Shown: positions 26,039 to 33,511 of the stretch, in pieces
Layout of the letters: each line of letters starts with the position of its first letter
Numbering within the stretch: position 1 is the stretch's first letter
DNA from: Verrucomicrobiota bacterium
Lineage (GTDB): Bacteria; Verrucomicrobiota; Verrucomicrobiia; Opitutales; Opitutaceae
Assembly: GCA_026398065.1 (NCBI GenBank)
Contig: JAPLTR010000802.1
Location: 1-36,047, forward strand
Reading direction: 5' to 3'
DNA: 36,047 bases
Notes under the pieces: generated by a model
What the model was told of the DNA's origin: nothing
The model's input: the letters and a program-made list of their open reading frames with translations, nothing else
The model's database searches: none
Translations under genes and position numbers: made by a program

Positions 26039-26069
26039 GGCACTACACCGCAGCCGGGCGTTTCCCTTG
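26039..26069 (-). promoter_or_regulatory. ECF-type promoter of the Cys-rich gene (motif copy B)
   Basis: Minus-strand TTCAAGGG (CAAGGG at 26064-26069), exactly 14 nt, GGTGTAGTGCC (26039-26049), then two bases and ATGACA. Identical in the core to the motif upstream of the efflux operon, including spacing and the ATGACA. The ATG of the gene (25992) is about 40 nt beyond the expected transcription start. Confidence 0.75.
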
Positions 26070-26136
26070 AAAAAGCGATGCGTGGGGATTGTTCGGGATG
26101 GCGCGCGGATTGCGGTTGCGGGCGGGGCAAGCAAAT

Positions 26137-26164
26137 GGCGCGGCTCCTGGAAAGACGCCGCGCC
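26137..26164 (-). terminator. Terminator candidate of the efflux operon
   Basis: GGCGCGGC (26137-26144) pairs perfectly with GCCGCGCC (26157-26164) over 12 nt, 24 nt past the cusA stop. A second, weaker stem, ACCAGTT/AACTGGT (26175-26181 and 26190-26196), spans the stop codon and is followed by TTTTC on the minus strand. Confidence 0.45.
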
Positions 26165-26187
26165 GTAGTCGAAAACCAGTTACACCA

Positions 26188-29100
26188 TCAACTGGTCCTG
26201 GCCGGGGAGGTGAACTCGCGTTCACGGAGCCAGGCAAAGATCACGGGCGTGACGACCAGAATGTGGAGGAGGGAGGACAGCATGCCGCCGACGACGGGGG
26301 CGGCGAGGGGTTGCATGACCTCGACGCCGGTGCGGGTGCTCCAGAAGATCGGCAGCAGGCCGGCGATGGCGGTGGCGACGGTCATGACCTTGGGGCGGAG
26401 ACGGAGGCGGGCGCCCTCCTTGATGGCGGCAATCAGGTCGGCGCGGGAGAACGCGGCGCCGCGTTCGGCGCGTTTTTTGGCCACGGCGTCTTCGAGGTAG
26501 ACGACCATGACGACGCCGGTCTGGATGGCGGTGCCGAAGAGGGCGATGTAGCCGACCCAGACGGCGACGCTGAAGTTGAAGCCCATAAACCACTGGAGGA
26601 GGACGCCGCCGGTGAGGGCGAAGGGCACGGCGAGGATGACGTGGGCGGCCTCGGCGGCGGAGTGGAAGGTCATTGCGAGGATCACGAAGATGATCACGAG
26701 CACGACGGGCATGATGAGATAGAGCGTCTGGCGGGCGCGGAGCTGGTTTTCATACTGGCCGCTCCACTCGACGGTCATGCCGGGGTCGAGCTTCAGGTCG
26801 CGGGCGATGGCGACCTTGGCGTCGTCGACGAAGGAGCCGAGGTCGCGGCCGGTGACGTTGGCCTGGACGAAGACGCGGAGCCGGCCGTTTTCGCTGGCGA
26901 TTTCATTGGGGCCGAGGATGCGTTGGATGGTGGCGATCTGGCCTAGCGGGACGAAGCGGGCGGGTTCGCTGCCGGGGATGGCGACAGGCAGCGCGCCGAG
27001 GCGGTCGAGGTCCTCGCGGTCGGCACGTTCGAAGCGGACCTGCACGGGCCAGCGCTCGCGGCCCTGGATGGCTGTGGTGACGTTTTTCCCGCCGATGCCG
27101 GTTTCGACGACGGCGAGCACGTCCTCGAGGCTGAGCGCGTAGCGGGCTAGCGCGGCGCGGTCGGGAGAGATCTCAAGGTAGGGCTTGCCCTGCACGCGGG
27201 AAGGGGCGACGCCGGTGGCGCCGGGAATCCGGTTCACGATCTGCTCCAGCTCGAAGGCCTTTTTCTGCAGCGCATCGAGGTCGTCGCCGAAAATCTTGAT
27301 GCCGAGCTGGGCGCGGATGCCGGTGGCGAGCATGAGAATGCGGTTCTCGATGGGCTGAAGAAAACCGGGGACGTAGCCGGGGACCTGCGTGAGCTTGGTG
27401 GTGAGCTCGGCGATGAGTTTTTCCTTCGTCAGGCCGGGACGCCACTCGGTGGCGGGTTTGAGCATGATGGTGGTCTCGATCATCTCGGTGGGCGCGGGAT
27501 CGGTGGCGGTGTCGAAGCGGCCGAGCTTGCCGGCGACGCTCGCGACCTCCGGCGTGGCGCGGATCACGCGGTCCTGCCAGGCCATGATGCGCTTCACCTC
27601 GGTGAGGGACGTGCTGGGGAGGAGCACAGGCATGAAGAGGAGCGAGCCTTCCTGCAGCGTGGGCATGAACTCGGAGCCGAAGCCACCGAACCAGGTTGAG
27701 ATTTGAGGGTTGAGAGTTGAGAGACGATCCCGGAGAAACTGAGGGAGGCCGAAGGCGAGGATGACGCAGAAGGCGAGGAGGGTGGCGGCGAGGGCGAGGA
27801 CGGTCTTGCGGCAGCGGAGGGCCCAGTCGAGGACGGGGTTGTAGATCGCCATGAGGGCGCGCATGACCCAGTTGCGGTCCTCGGCGTGAAAGGGACCGCG
27901 CACGAGGAAAGTGCAGAGGACGGGGACGAGGGTGACGGCGAGGACGGTGGCGCCGATCATCGCGAAGGTCTTCGTCCACGCGAGGGGGTGGAAGAGTTTT
28001 CCCTCCTGACCGGTGAGCTGGAAGATCGGGATGAAGGCGAGGATGATGATGCCCATCGCAAAGAAGATGGGGCGGCCGACCTGCTGCGACGCGGCGAGGG
28101 TGACGGACCAGGTCTCGTCGCGGGTGAGAGGACGGCCGAGCTTGTGCTCCTCCTGTTCGCAGTGGCGGATGACGTTTTCGGTCATCACAATCGCGGCGTC
28201 CACGAGCACGCCGATGGCGATGGCGATGCCGGTGAGCGACATGATGTGCGACTGGATGCCGAACTCCTTCATCAAAATGAAGGCGACGAGGATCGAGGCG
28301 GGGAGGGGCAGCGTGACGATCAGGATGCTGCGGAAATGGAAGAGGAAGATAACGTGCATAAGCGTCACGAGGATGACGGCCTCCCACAGCGTGTGCTTGA
28401 GCGTCTCGATCGCGCGGTCGATGAGGTCGCTGCGGTCGTAGAAGGGCTCGATGGTGATGCCGGGCGGGAGACCGGCGGAGATCTGGGCGATCTTGGCCTT
28501 CACGTCCTGGATGACCTGATACGCATTTTCGCCGGTGCGCATGACGACGGTGCCGCCGACGACCTCGTGGCCGTCGACGTCGAGGATGCCGCGGCGGTAG
28601 TCGCCGCCGATCTGCACGGTTGCGACGTCGCGGAGATAGACGGGAGTGCCGTTGCGCGAGGCGAGGGCGATGGTCTCGAGGTCGGCGGCGGAGTTGATGA
28701 GGCCGCGGCCGCGGACGACGAATTCGAGGCCGTTCTCCTCGAGGGTGCGGCCGCCGACGTTGAGGTTGTTCTTGCCGATGGCGTCCATCACCAGTTGCAG
28801 CGGGATGCCGAACTGCTTCATGCGCAGGGAGGAGACCTCGACCTGCCACTGGCGGACGAAGCCACCGATGCTGGCGACCTCGGCCACGCCGGGGACGGCG
28901 GCGAGCTGATAGCGGACGAAATAGTCCTGGAGGGCGCGGAGGGAGCCGAGGTCCTGTTTGCCGGAGGTGTCCTTCAGGTAATACTGGAAGACCCAGCCGA
29001 GTCCGGTCGCGTCGGGGCCGAGGCGCGGGGTGACGCCGGCGGGGAGGATGTTGCCGAGGTAGTTGAGGCGTTCGAGGACGCGGGTGCGGGCGAAGTAGTT

Positions 29101-29406
29101 GTCGAGCTTGTCCTCGAAAATGACCGTGATGAGCGAGAAACCGAACATCGACGTGGCGCGGACGGTGCGCACGCCGGCGAGGCCCTGGAGATTGACGGAG
29201 AGCGGGTAGGTGACCTGGTCCTCGACCTCGCGCGGGCTGCGGCCCTCCCAGTCGGCGAAGACGATCACCTGGTTTTCGCTCAGGTCGGGGATGGCGTCGA
29301 TCGGCACGCGGCGGACGGCAAAGATGCCCCAGCCAAAGAGGAGCAGGGTCGCCCCGAGGACGAGGAAGCGATTTTGCAGCGACCACTTGATGAGAGCGTT
29401 GATCAC
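26188..29406 (-). CDS. cusA: CusA/CzcA-family heavy-metal RND efflux pump
   Basis: 1072 residues, GTG start at 29406. It is an inner-membrane proton-driven RND transporter with twelve membrane helices and two large periplasmic loops. Motifs: FADWEGRSPREVEDQVTYPL near the N-terminus, the proton-relay Asp in IAIGVLVDAAIVMTEN in TM4, and the periplasmic NRILMLATGIRAQLG segment that in CusA carries a copper-binding Met, which favours Cu/Ag over Co/Zn/Cd. Between GLPQFLRD and FGSEFMPTLQEGSLLF lies the extra stretch RLSTLNPQISTWFGG, encoded by a 7-nt periodic repeat and absent from relatives I know. It is the last gene of the operon with the YHS-like, TolC-like and CusB genes, 157 bp after cusB. 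Confidence 0.92.
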   Translation of the reverse strand: MINALIKWSLQNRFLVLGATLLLFGWGIFAVRRVPIDAIPDLSENQVIVFADWEGRSPREVEDQVTYPLSVNLQGLAGVRTVRATSMFGFSLITVIFEDKLDNYFARTRVLERLNYLGNILPAGVTPRLGPDATGLGWVFQYYLKDTSGKQDLGSLRALQDYFVRYQLAAVPGVAEVASIGGFVRQWQVEVSSLRMKQFGIPLQLVMDAIGKNNLNVGGRTLEENGLEFVVRGRGLINSAADLETIALASRNGTPVYLRDVATVQIGGDYRRGILDVDGHEVVGGTVVMRTGENAYQVIQDVKAKIAQISAGLPPGITIEPFYDRSDLIDRAIETLKHTLWEAVILVTLMHVIFLFHFRSILIVTLPLPASILVAFILMKEFGIQSHIMSLTGIAIAIGVLVDAAIVMTENVIRHCEQEEHKLGRPLTRDETWSVTLAASQQVGRPIFFAMGIIILAFIPIFQLTGQEGKLFHPLAWTKTFAMIGATVLAVTLVPVLCTFLVRGPFHAEDRNWVMRALMAIYNPVLDWALRCRKTVLALAATLLAFCVILAFGLPQFLRDRLSTLNPQISTWFGGFGSEFMPTLQEGSLLFMPVLLPSTSLTEVKRIMAWQDRVIRATPEVASVAGKLGRFDTATDPAPTEMIETTIMLKPATEWRPGLTKEKLIAELTTKLTQVPGYVPGFLQPIENRILMLATGIRAQLGIKIFGDDLDALQKKAFELEQIVNRIPGATGVAPSRVQGKPYLEISPDRAALARYALSLEDVLAVVETGIGGKNVTTAIQGRERWPVQVRFERADREDLDRLGALPVAIPGSEPARFVPLGQIATIQRILGPNEIASENGRLRVFVQANVTGRDLGSFVDDAKVAIARDLKLDPGMTVEWSGQYENQLRARQTLYLIMPVVLVIIFVILAMTFHSAAEAAHVILAVPFALTGGVLLQWFMGFNFSVAVWVGYIALFGTAIQTGVVMVVYLEDAVAKKRAERGAAFSRADLIAAIKEGARLRLRPKVMTVATAIAGLLPIFWSTRTGVEVMQPLAAPVVGGMLSSLLHILVVTPVIFAWLREREFTSPARTS
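27696..27723. repeat. Four-unit heptad repeat inside cusA
   Basis: TTGAG recurs at 27696, 27703, 27710 and 27717, exactly 7 nt apart, as TTGAGNN units. On the coding (minus) strand it is read as part of RLSTLNPQIST, between the end of a membrane helix and the conserved GSEFMP segment. The reading frame is kept. Confidence 0.75.
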
Positions 29407-29424
29407 GGGAGAAGGAGCGGGGGA

Positions 29425-29558
29425 GATTTTCGATTTGGGATTTTCGAATTTCGATTTTTCGGACTTTGGCGGACGGGAGACGGAGAGCGGGCCGGTTCGA
29501 TTTCAGGTCGCGGGCGCCGCCAGTGGTCCGGGTAATCGAAAATCCAAAATCGAAATTC
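29425..29558. repeat. Inverted pair of heptad repeats between cusB and cusA
   Basis: Block 1 (29425-29447, continuing periodic to 29461) is built of 7-nt units such as TTTTCGA. Block 2 (29536-29558, continuing to 29563) is built of TCGAAAA and TCCAAAA units. The 23 nt of block 1 and the reverse complement of block 2 match at 21 positions, so the transcript can fold into a long AU-rich stem with an 88-nt loop. The stop codon of cusB (29564-29566) touches block 2. Confidence 0.75.
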
Positions 29559-29563
29559 CAAAA

Positions 29564-31189
29564 TCAGGGGACTTCGCTACCGCAGTCGGCCATCGCGGAG
29601 CCGTAGAAGGGGTTTTTGAGCGGTTCGCCGCGCTGGACCCAGCGGCCCTTTTTCAGGACGGGCGACATGGGGCACTGGAAGATCTTCACGCCGAGGTGCG
29701 CGCGGTGGGGCTTGAGCAGATCCGCGACGGCGGTGCTCCAGGGCTCGAAGGAGCGGCGGGCGGACTTGAGGTCGGTGCCGAGTTCGAGGGCGGGGAGGGC
29801 GGGGAAGTTTTTCGCGACGGCGGCGAGGGTGGGGAAGAGCTTTTGGTAAGCCGCGTAGTCGTCGGCGGCGAGGACGGCGGCGGAGTCGATGGCGGCGGTG
29901 GCGAGCGCGGAGAGATCGGCGGTCGCGGGGGCCGGGGAGGATGCGGGTGCGGACGGTGCGGCCATGGCGGGCGAGGGTGCGGCGGGGCCGGAGGCGTGTT
30001 CGCTGGCCTCGTTGGCGAGCTGGGCCTGGGCGTCGACGAGGAGGGCGCCGTGGGTGACGACCTTGTCGCCCTCGGTCAGGCCGGAGAGGATCTCGACGAG
30101 GCCGTCGCCGCGGCGGCCGAGGGAGAGGGCGCGCTGCTCGTAGTGGCCCTCGCCGCGGTCGATGTAGGCGACGGGACCGGTGCCGCGGTCGAGGACGGCG
30201 GCGCGGGGGGCGGCGAGGACGGCGGGGGATTGGACGAGGACGCGGCCTTCCGCGAGCACGCGGTGGTAGAGCACATGGGAGGTGCCGGAGGCGCTGACGT
30301 GGGGATTGGGGAGGACGACGCGGACCTTGGCGGTGCGGGTCATTTCATCGAGGTTGGGGTTGATGAAGGTGATGGGGGCGGTGATGACCTCGCCGGGAAT
30401 CGAGCGGGCGGTGATCTCGACGGTCTGGCCGACGGCGAGCCAGGGAAGATCCTGCTCGTAGGTGTCGAAGAGGAACCACATTTTCGAGAAATCGCCGATC
30501 TCGAGGAGCTTGTCGCCGGTCTTGACCCACTGGCCCTCGTAGACGGATTTGGCGACGACGGTGCCGCTGTCGGGGGCGAGGATGGTGGTGACGAGCGGAG
30601 GCTCGCCGGCCTTCAGGAGCTCGGTGAGCTGGGTATCCGCGAGACCCATACGCAGGAGGCGGGCGCGGGCGGCGGGGAGGGCGGAGGCGGCGAGTTCGCC
30701 GGCGCGGGCGAGCTGGACGAACTCGCGCTGGGCGGTCTGCAACTCGGGGCTGTAGAGCTCGAGGAGGGGTTCGCCGGCCTTGACGGAGGCGCCGACGACG
30801 TTGACGTGGAGTTTTTCGACGCGACCCTCGGCCCAGGCGGTGAGGAGGCGATGGCGGGTGTCGTCGTCGTCGATGGCGCCGGTGACGCGGACCGTGCGGG
30901 TCAGAGATTGGCGGGAAACGACGGAGGTCTCGACGCCGATGGCGGTGATGATGGACGGGGCGAGAGCGACGACGCCCTCGGGGGCCACGGCGGTGGAGGC
31001 GGCGACGAGGTCCATGCCGCAGACGGTGCACTTGCCGGGTTTTTCGGACTTGATCCACGGGTGCATCGGGCAGCGGTGGACGGCGGCGGGAGCCGAAGTC
31101 GTGGCGTGGTCATGCGCGGGTTCGGCGGCGGTGAGGGCGGGGCCGCCGAGCATCAGGGCGGCGAAGGCGGTGAAGAGGAGACGTTTCAT
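29564..31189 (-). CDS. cusB: CusB-type periplasmic adaptor with metal-binding domains
   Basis: 541 residues. Signal MKRLLFTAFAALMLGGPALTA; then a heavy-metal-binding domain HRCPMHPWIKSEKPGKCTVC (Cys40, Met42, His43, Cys54, Cys57, Met59), typical of CusB/CzcB-type adaptors. The adaptor core shows VRVTGAIDDDDTRHRLLTAW, a barrel-sandwich hybrid, an alpha-hairpin (LQTAQREFVQLARAGEL) and beta-barrel FLFDTYEQDLPWLAVGQTVEI. A C-terminal DUF3347-type domain ends with FQCPMSPVLKKGRWVQRG and NPFYGSAMADCG, adding further Cys/Met ligands. It links the pump to the TolC-type channel and hands over Cu/Ag. Its ATG overlaps the TolC-like stop by 4 nt (ATGA). Confidence 0.92.
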   Translation of the reverse strand: MKRLLFTAFAALMLGGPALTAAEPAHDHATTSAPAAVHRCPMHPWIKSEKPGKCTVCGMDLVAASTAVAPEGVVALAPSIITAIGVETSVVSRQSLTRTVRVTGAIDDDDTRHRLLTAWAEGRVEKLHVNVVGASVKAGEPLLELYSPELQTAQREFVQLARAGELAASALPAARARLLRMGLADTQLTELLKAGEPPLVTTILAPDSGTVVAKSVYEGQWVKTGDKLLEIGDFSKMWFLFDTYEQDLPWLAVGQTVEITARSIPGEVITAPITFINPNLDEMTRTAKVRVVLPNPHVSASGTSHVLYHRVLAEGRVLVQSPAVLAAPRAAVLDRGTGPVAYIDRGEGHYEQRALSLGRRGDGLVEILSGLTEGDKVVTHGALLVDAQAQLANEASEHASGPAAPSPAMAAPSAPASSPAPATADLSALATAAIDSAAVLAADDYAAYQKLFPTLAAVAKNFPALPALELGTDLKSARRSFEPWSTAVADLLKPHRAHLGVKIFQCPMSPVLKKGRWVQRGEPLKNPFYGSAMADCGSEVP

Positions 31190-32301
31190 GACTGGTCGGC
31201 GGCGCCGGTGAGGGTCGCGAGCATGGCGTTGTAGCGCTGAAAATCGGCGAGGCTGGCGGCGAGGGTGTTCTGGGCGTCGATGAGGGCGCGCTGGGCCATG
31301 ACGAGCTCGGTGAGGGAATTTTTTCCGGTGACGAGGCCCTGGCGGAGGGTGTCGGACCCCTGGCGGGCGAGCGGGAGGAGGCGGTCGCGGTAGAGTTCGA
31401 CGGTGCGGCGGGCGGTGTCGCGGCGCTGCCACATCTCGCGGACCTCGCCGGCGGTGCGGGTGCGGAGGGCGGCGGCGTCGAGCTCGGCGGCCTCGCGACG
31501 GCGGGCGGCCTCGCGCTGGGCGGAGCGGTATTTGTCGATGTTGGCCCAGGGAAGGCTGAGGGCAATGCCGGTGTCGTAGTCGTTGACGAAGCGGCCGCCG
31601 GCGTCGACGTGGCGGGCCTTGACCATGACCTCGGGATCGGGGCGCCAGGCGCGGGCGGCGACATCCTCGGTGCGGGCGGCGGCGGTGATGCGGGCTTCGG
31701 CCTCGCGCAATTCGGGCCGATGGGCGAGGGCGTGGGCCTGGGCGTCTTCGAGCGTGGCGAACGCGGCGGCGGTGCCGGGGGCGGGCGCGGCGAGTTCGCC
31801 GATGGGCGACTGGGGCGGGAGGTCGCGCAGGGTGTTGAGCGTGGCGGAGGCGTCGGCGGCCTCGCGTTCCAACATCAGGACGCGCTCCTGCAACTGGGCG
31901 CGCTCGCGTTCGGCGGCGAGGAGGGCGGTGGTGTCGGCGCCGCCGGTGGCGAGGCGGCTGCGAACGAGATCGGCGGCCTGGGCGAGAAGGCGGTCGGAGG
32001 CGGCGACGAGGGCGAGTTGCTCGCGGGTGCGGATGAGCTGGAAGAAGGCGTCGCGGGCGGAGGCGACGAGCAGGAAGGAGCGGGTGCGAATCTGCAGCTC
32101 GAGTCCGGCGACGGGGTCCTCCCAGGCGCCCGCCTGGGTGATGCGCTCGCGGTCGGCCGAGGCGGTCGCGGTGGCGGATTTGATCTCCGGGTGCCGTGCG
32201 CGGACGTCGGCCAGCACCTGCTCGAGCGTGAGCGGGGCTTCGCCGGCGAAGACGGAGCGCCCGAGGAGGACGAGCAGGGTGAGGCCGGCGAGGGCGCGCA
32301 T
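31186..32301 (-). CDS. TolC-family outer-membrane channel (CusC-like), short
   Basis: 371 residues. A signal (MRALAGLTLLVLLGRSVFA) and LTLEQVLADVRARHPEI open the first outer-membrane efflux repeat; the second repeat starts around ATLEDAQAHALAHRPELREAEARI and ends TGKNSLTELVMAQRALIDAQNTLAA, the usual closing helix. It should be the channel of the CusABC-type complex. Relatives are about 410-460 residues; here WEDPVAGLELQIRTR runs directly into SFLLVASARDAFFQLIRTREQ, so the strand-loop-strand part of the first repeat looks missing by roughly 45 residues. This may impair the barrel or be a natural variant. It lies 24 bp after the YHS-like gene and overlaps cusB. Confidence 0.85.
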   Translation of the reverse strand: MRALAGLTLLVLLGRSVFAGEAPLTLEQVLADVRARHPEIKSATATASADRERITQAGAWEDPVAGLELQIRTRSFLLVASARDAFFQLIRTREQLALVAASDRLLAQAADLVRSRLATGGADTTALLAAERERAQLQERVLMLEREAADASATLNTLRDLPPQSPIGELAAPAPGTAAAFATLEDAQAHALAHRPELREAEARITAAARTEDVAARAWRPDPEVMVKARHVDAGGRFVNDYDTGIALSLPWANIDKYRSAQREAARRREAAELDAAALRTRTAGEVREMWQRRDTARRTVELYRDRLLPLARQGSDTLRQGLVTGKNSLTELVMAQRALIDAQNTLAASLADFQRYNAMLATLTGAADQS

Positions 32302-32325
32302 GGCGGGGAGCGGGAGGGGAATGGA

Positions 32326-32646
32326 TTACTTCGAAGCCTTCGCCTTTGCGGCGGCGGCATCGTCGATCTTCTTCAGATACTTGGCGGGCTCCTTCTCGAA
32401 ATCCTTGATGCAATCCTTGCAGCAGAAGATGACGAGGCGGTCGGGTTTGCCGGCCTGCTTGTAGGTGTATTCGACGGGCTTGCCCATGTCGCCGCCGAGC
32501 TTGTCGTCGGAGACGACGCAGGTGGTGAGGGGGTAGTTGGCCATTTTGACGGCGGAGGGACCGGTAGACTTGTCGTGGTGGTCGGCGGCAACGGCGACGC
32601 CGGTGAAGAGGGCGGAGGCGAGGAGGAGGGAGCGGAGGAGGTGCAT
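32326..32646 (-). CDS. Secreted YHS/TRASH-like metal-binding protein
   Basis: 106 residues. Signal MHLLRSLLLASALFTGVAVA, then a His/Asp start (DHHDKST). The core YPLTTCVVSDDKLGGD followed by LVIFCCKDCIKDFEKEPAKYLKKID has the YHS/TRASH layout: an early Cys (43) and a later FCCxxC (75-79) before an EKEPAKYL helix. Such domains bind Cu or Zn through Cys. As the first gene of the efflux operon it is a likely periplasmic metal carrier or buffer delivering copper to CusB. The 5' leader of about 50 nt is C-rich without Shine-Dalgarno. An ECF-type promoter lies upstream. Confidence 0.85.
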   Translation of the reverse strand: MHLLRSLLLASALFTGVAVAADHHDKSTGPSAVKMANYPLTTCVVSDDKLGGDMGKPVEYTYKQAGKPDRLVIFCCKDCIKDFEKEPAKYLKKIDDAAAAKAKASK

Positions 32647-32704
32647 GGCGGAGGGAGCGGTGAGTTTGGTGGATTGCGTCGCGCGAAAAGCGCGGCTGTC
32701 ATGA

Positions 32705-32735
32705 GGCACTACACCGGTGGTCCGAAAAACCCTTG
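32705..32735 (-). promoter_or_regulatory. ECF-type promoter of the copper efflux operon (motif copy A)
   Basis: Minus-strand TTTTTCAAGGG (CAAGGG at 32730-32735), 14 nt, GGTGTAGTGCC (32705-32715), two bases, ATGACA. It drives the YHS-like, TolC-like, cusB and cusA genes. Its -35 is back-to-back with that of the sigma operon. Function inferred from three matching copies in the window. Confidence 0.75.
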
Positions 32736-32742
32736 AAAAAAG

Positions 32743-32774
32743 TTCGAGGGTTTTGGGCTGCGGCGGGGTAGTGC
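32743..32774 (+). promoter_or_regulatory. ECF-type promoter of the sensor/sigma operon (motif copy C)
   Basis: Plus-strand TTCGAGGG (32743-32750), 14 nt, GGGGTAGTGC (32765-32774). It matches copies A and B except for G in place of A in the -35 and G in place of T in the -10. The ATG follows at 32787, so the transcript would be leaderless or nearly so. The weaker match fits low-level autoregulation. Confidence 0.65.
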
Positions 32775-32786
32775 AGGCATACGACT

Positions 32787-33086
32787 ATGAACACACCCCG
32801 GGATTCCCTCGACCAAGTCCTCTCCGCGTGGCGCGTGCAGCCGCGGCGGGAGCCGCAGTTTCGCACGCAGGTCTGGGCGCGGATCGCGGCGGCGCGGCGT
32901 TCAGACTCGTGGGCCGGCTACCTGCGCGGACACGCGGCATCGGTGGCGGGCGGGCTGGCGCTTGCGGTGGTGCTGGGCGCGGTCGGTGGCCGGACGCAGG
33001 CGCGGGCGCGGGCGGCGGCGGAGAGCGAACGCCTCGCCACGTCCTATGTGCAGTCGCTCGACGCGCGGAGCATGCGGATGCCATGA
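32787..33086 (+). CDS. Single-pass membrane protein, anti-sigma candidate (CnrY-like position)
   Basis: 99 residues: a cytoplasmic N-terminal part of about 46 residues (DSLDQVLSAWRVQPRREPQF), one helix (HAASVAGGLALAVVLGAVGG, about 49-68) and a periplasmic tail ending SYVQSLDARSMRMP. This layout, the place as first gene before a periplasmic sensor and an ECF sigma factor, and ATGA overlap with the sensor gene match the CnrY type of anti-sigma factor that holds the sigma factor at the membrane. No significant motif proves it. The start codon is only about 6 nt from the expected transcription start. Confidence 0.7.
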   Translation: MNTPRDSLDQVLSAWRVQPRREPQFRTQVWARIAAARRSDSWAGYLRGHAASVAGGLALAVVLGAVGGRTQARARAAAESERLATSYVQSLDARSMRMP

Positions 33087-33511
33087 AGAATTTCTGGCTG
33101 ACAGTCGCGGCGGTGCTGGCGGCGTGTGGGGTGGCCTTCGGGACCTTTTACCTGCTGAACGACGCGCCGGAGCTCCACCGGGCGGCGCGCGAGAACGACG
33201 CGATGGCGTGGCTGCGCGCGGAGTTTCACCTGAACGACGCGCAGTTTGCGGCCATCAAGAAGCTGCATGACGACTACGGGCTGGTGTGCGGCGAGCATTG
33301 CGCGGCGATCATGGACGCGCGTGCGCGCAAGGCGCCGGCGGTGGAGGTCGCGGCGCTGGAGAAAGTCTGCGTGGATGCGATGACGGCGCATTTCCGGCGC
33401 GTGGCGGCGGAGATGCCGGCGGGCGAAGGCGAGCGGTACCTCGCGACGGTGCTCCCGCGGGTGTCCGGCTACACCCATGCCGGGGCGCCCAACGTGCGGG
33501 TCACGCCGTGA
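33083..33511 (+). CDS. Spy/CnrX-like periplasmic heavy-metal sensor
   Basis: 142 residues. One N-terminal membrane segment (FWLTVAAVLAACGVAFGTFYLL) is followed by an all-helical periplasmic domain starting LRAEFHLNDAQFAAIKKLHDDY, the four-helix hooked-hairpin layout of CpxP/Spy/CnrX proteins (LxxxQ-like start). Candidate metal ligands: His62, Cys69, Glu71, His72, Cys73, Cys96, Met100, His103 and Met111. CnrX uses His, Glu and Met side chains for Ni/Co; the Cys-rich set here fits a thiophilic metal such as Cu(I). Metal binding would release the sigma factor from the anti-sigma protein. It overlaps both neighbours (ATGA and TGATG). Confidence 0.8.
   Translation: MKNFWLTVAAVLAACGVAFGTFYLLNDAPELHRAARENDAMAWLRAEFHLNDAQFAAIKKLHDDYGLVCGEHCAAIMDARARKAPAVEVAALEKVCVDAMTAHFRRVAAEMPAGEGERYLATVLPRVSGYTHAGAPNVRVTP

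Noticed and set aside
27886-31234. Long plus-strand open frames opposite cusA and cusB
   Set aside because: Antisense shadows; no domain-like text.
32730-32750. CCCTTGAA and TTCGAGGG, 5 nt apart, as a dimeric repressor operator
   Set aside because: The half-sites are better explained as two back-to-back -35 elements, since copy B upstream of the Cys-rich gene has only one half but keeps the full promoter spacing.
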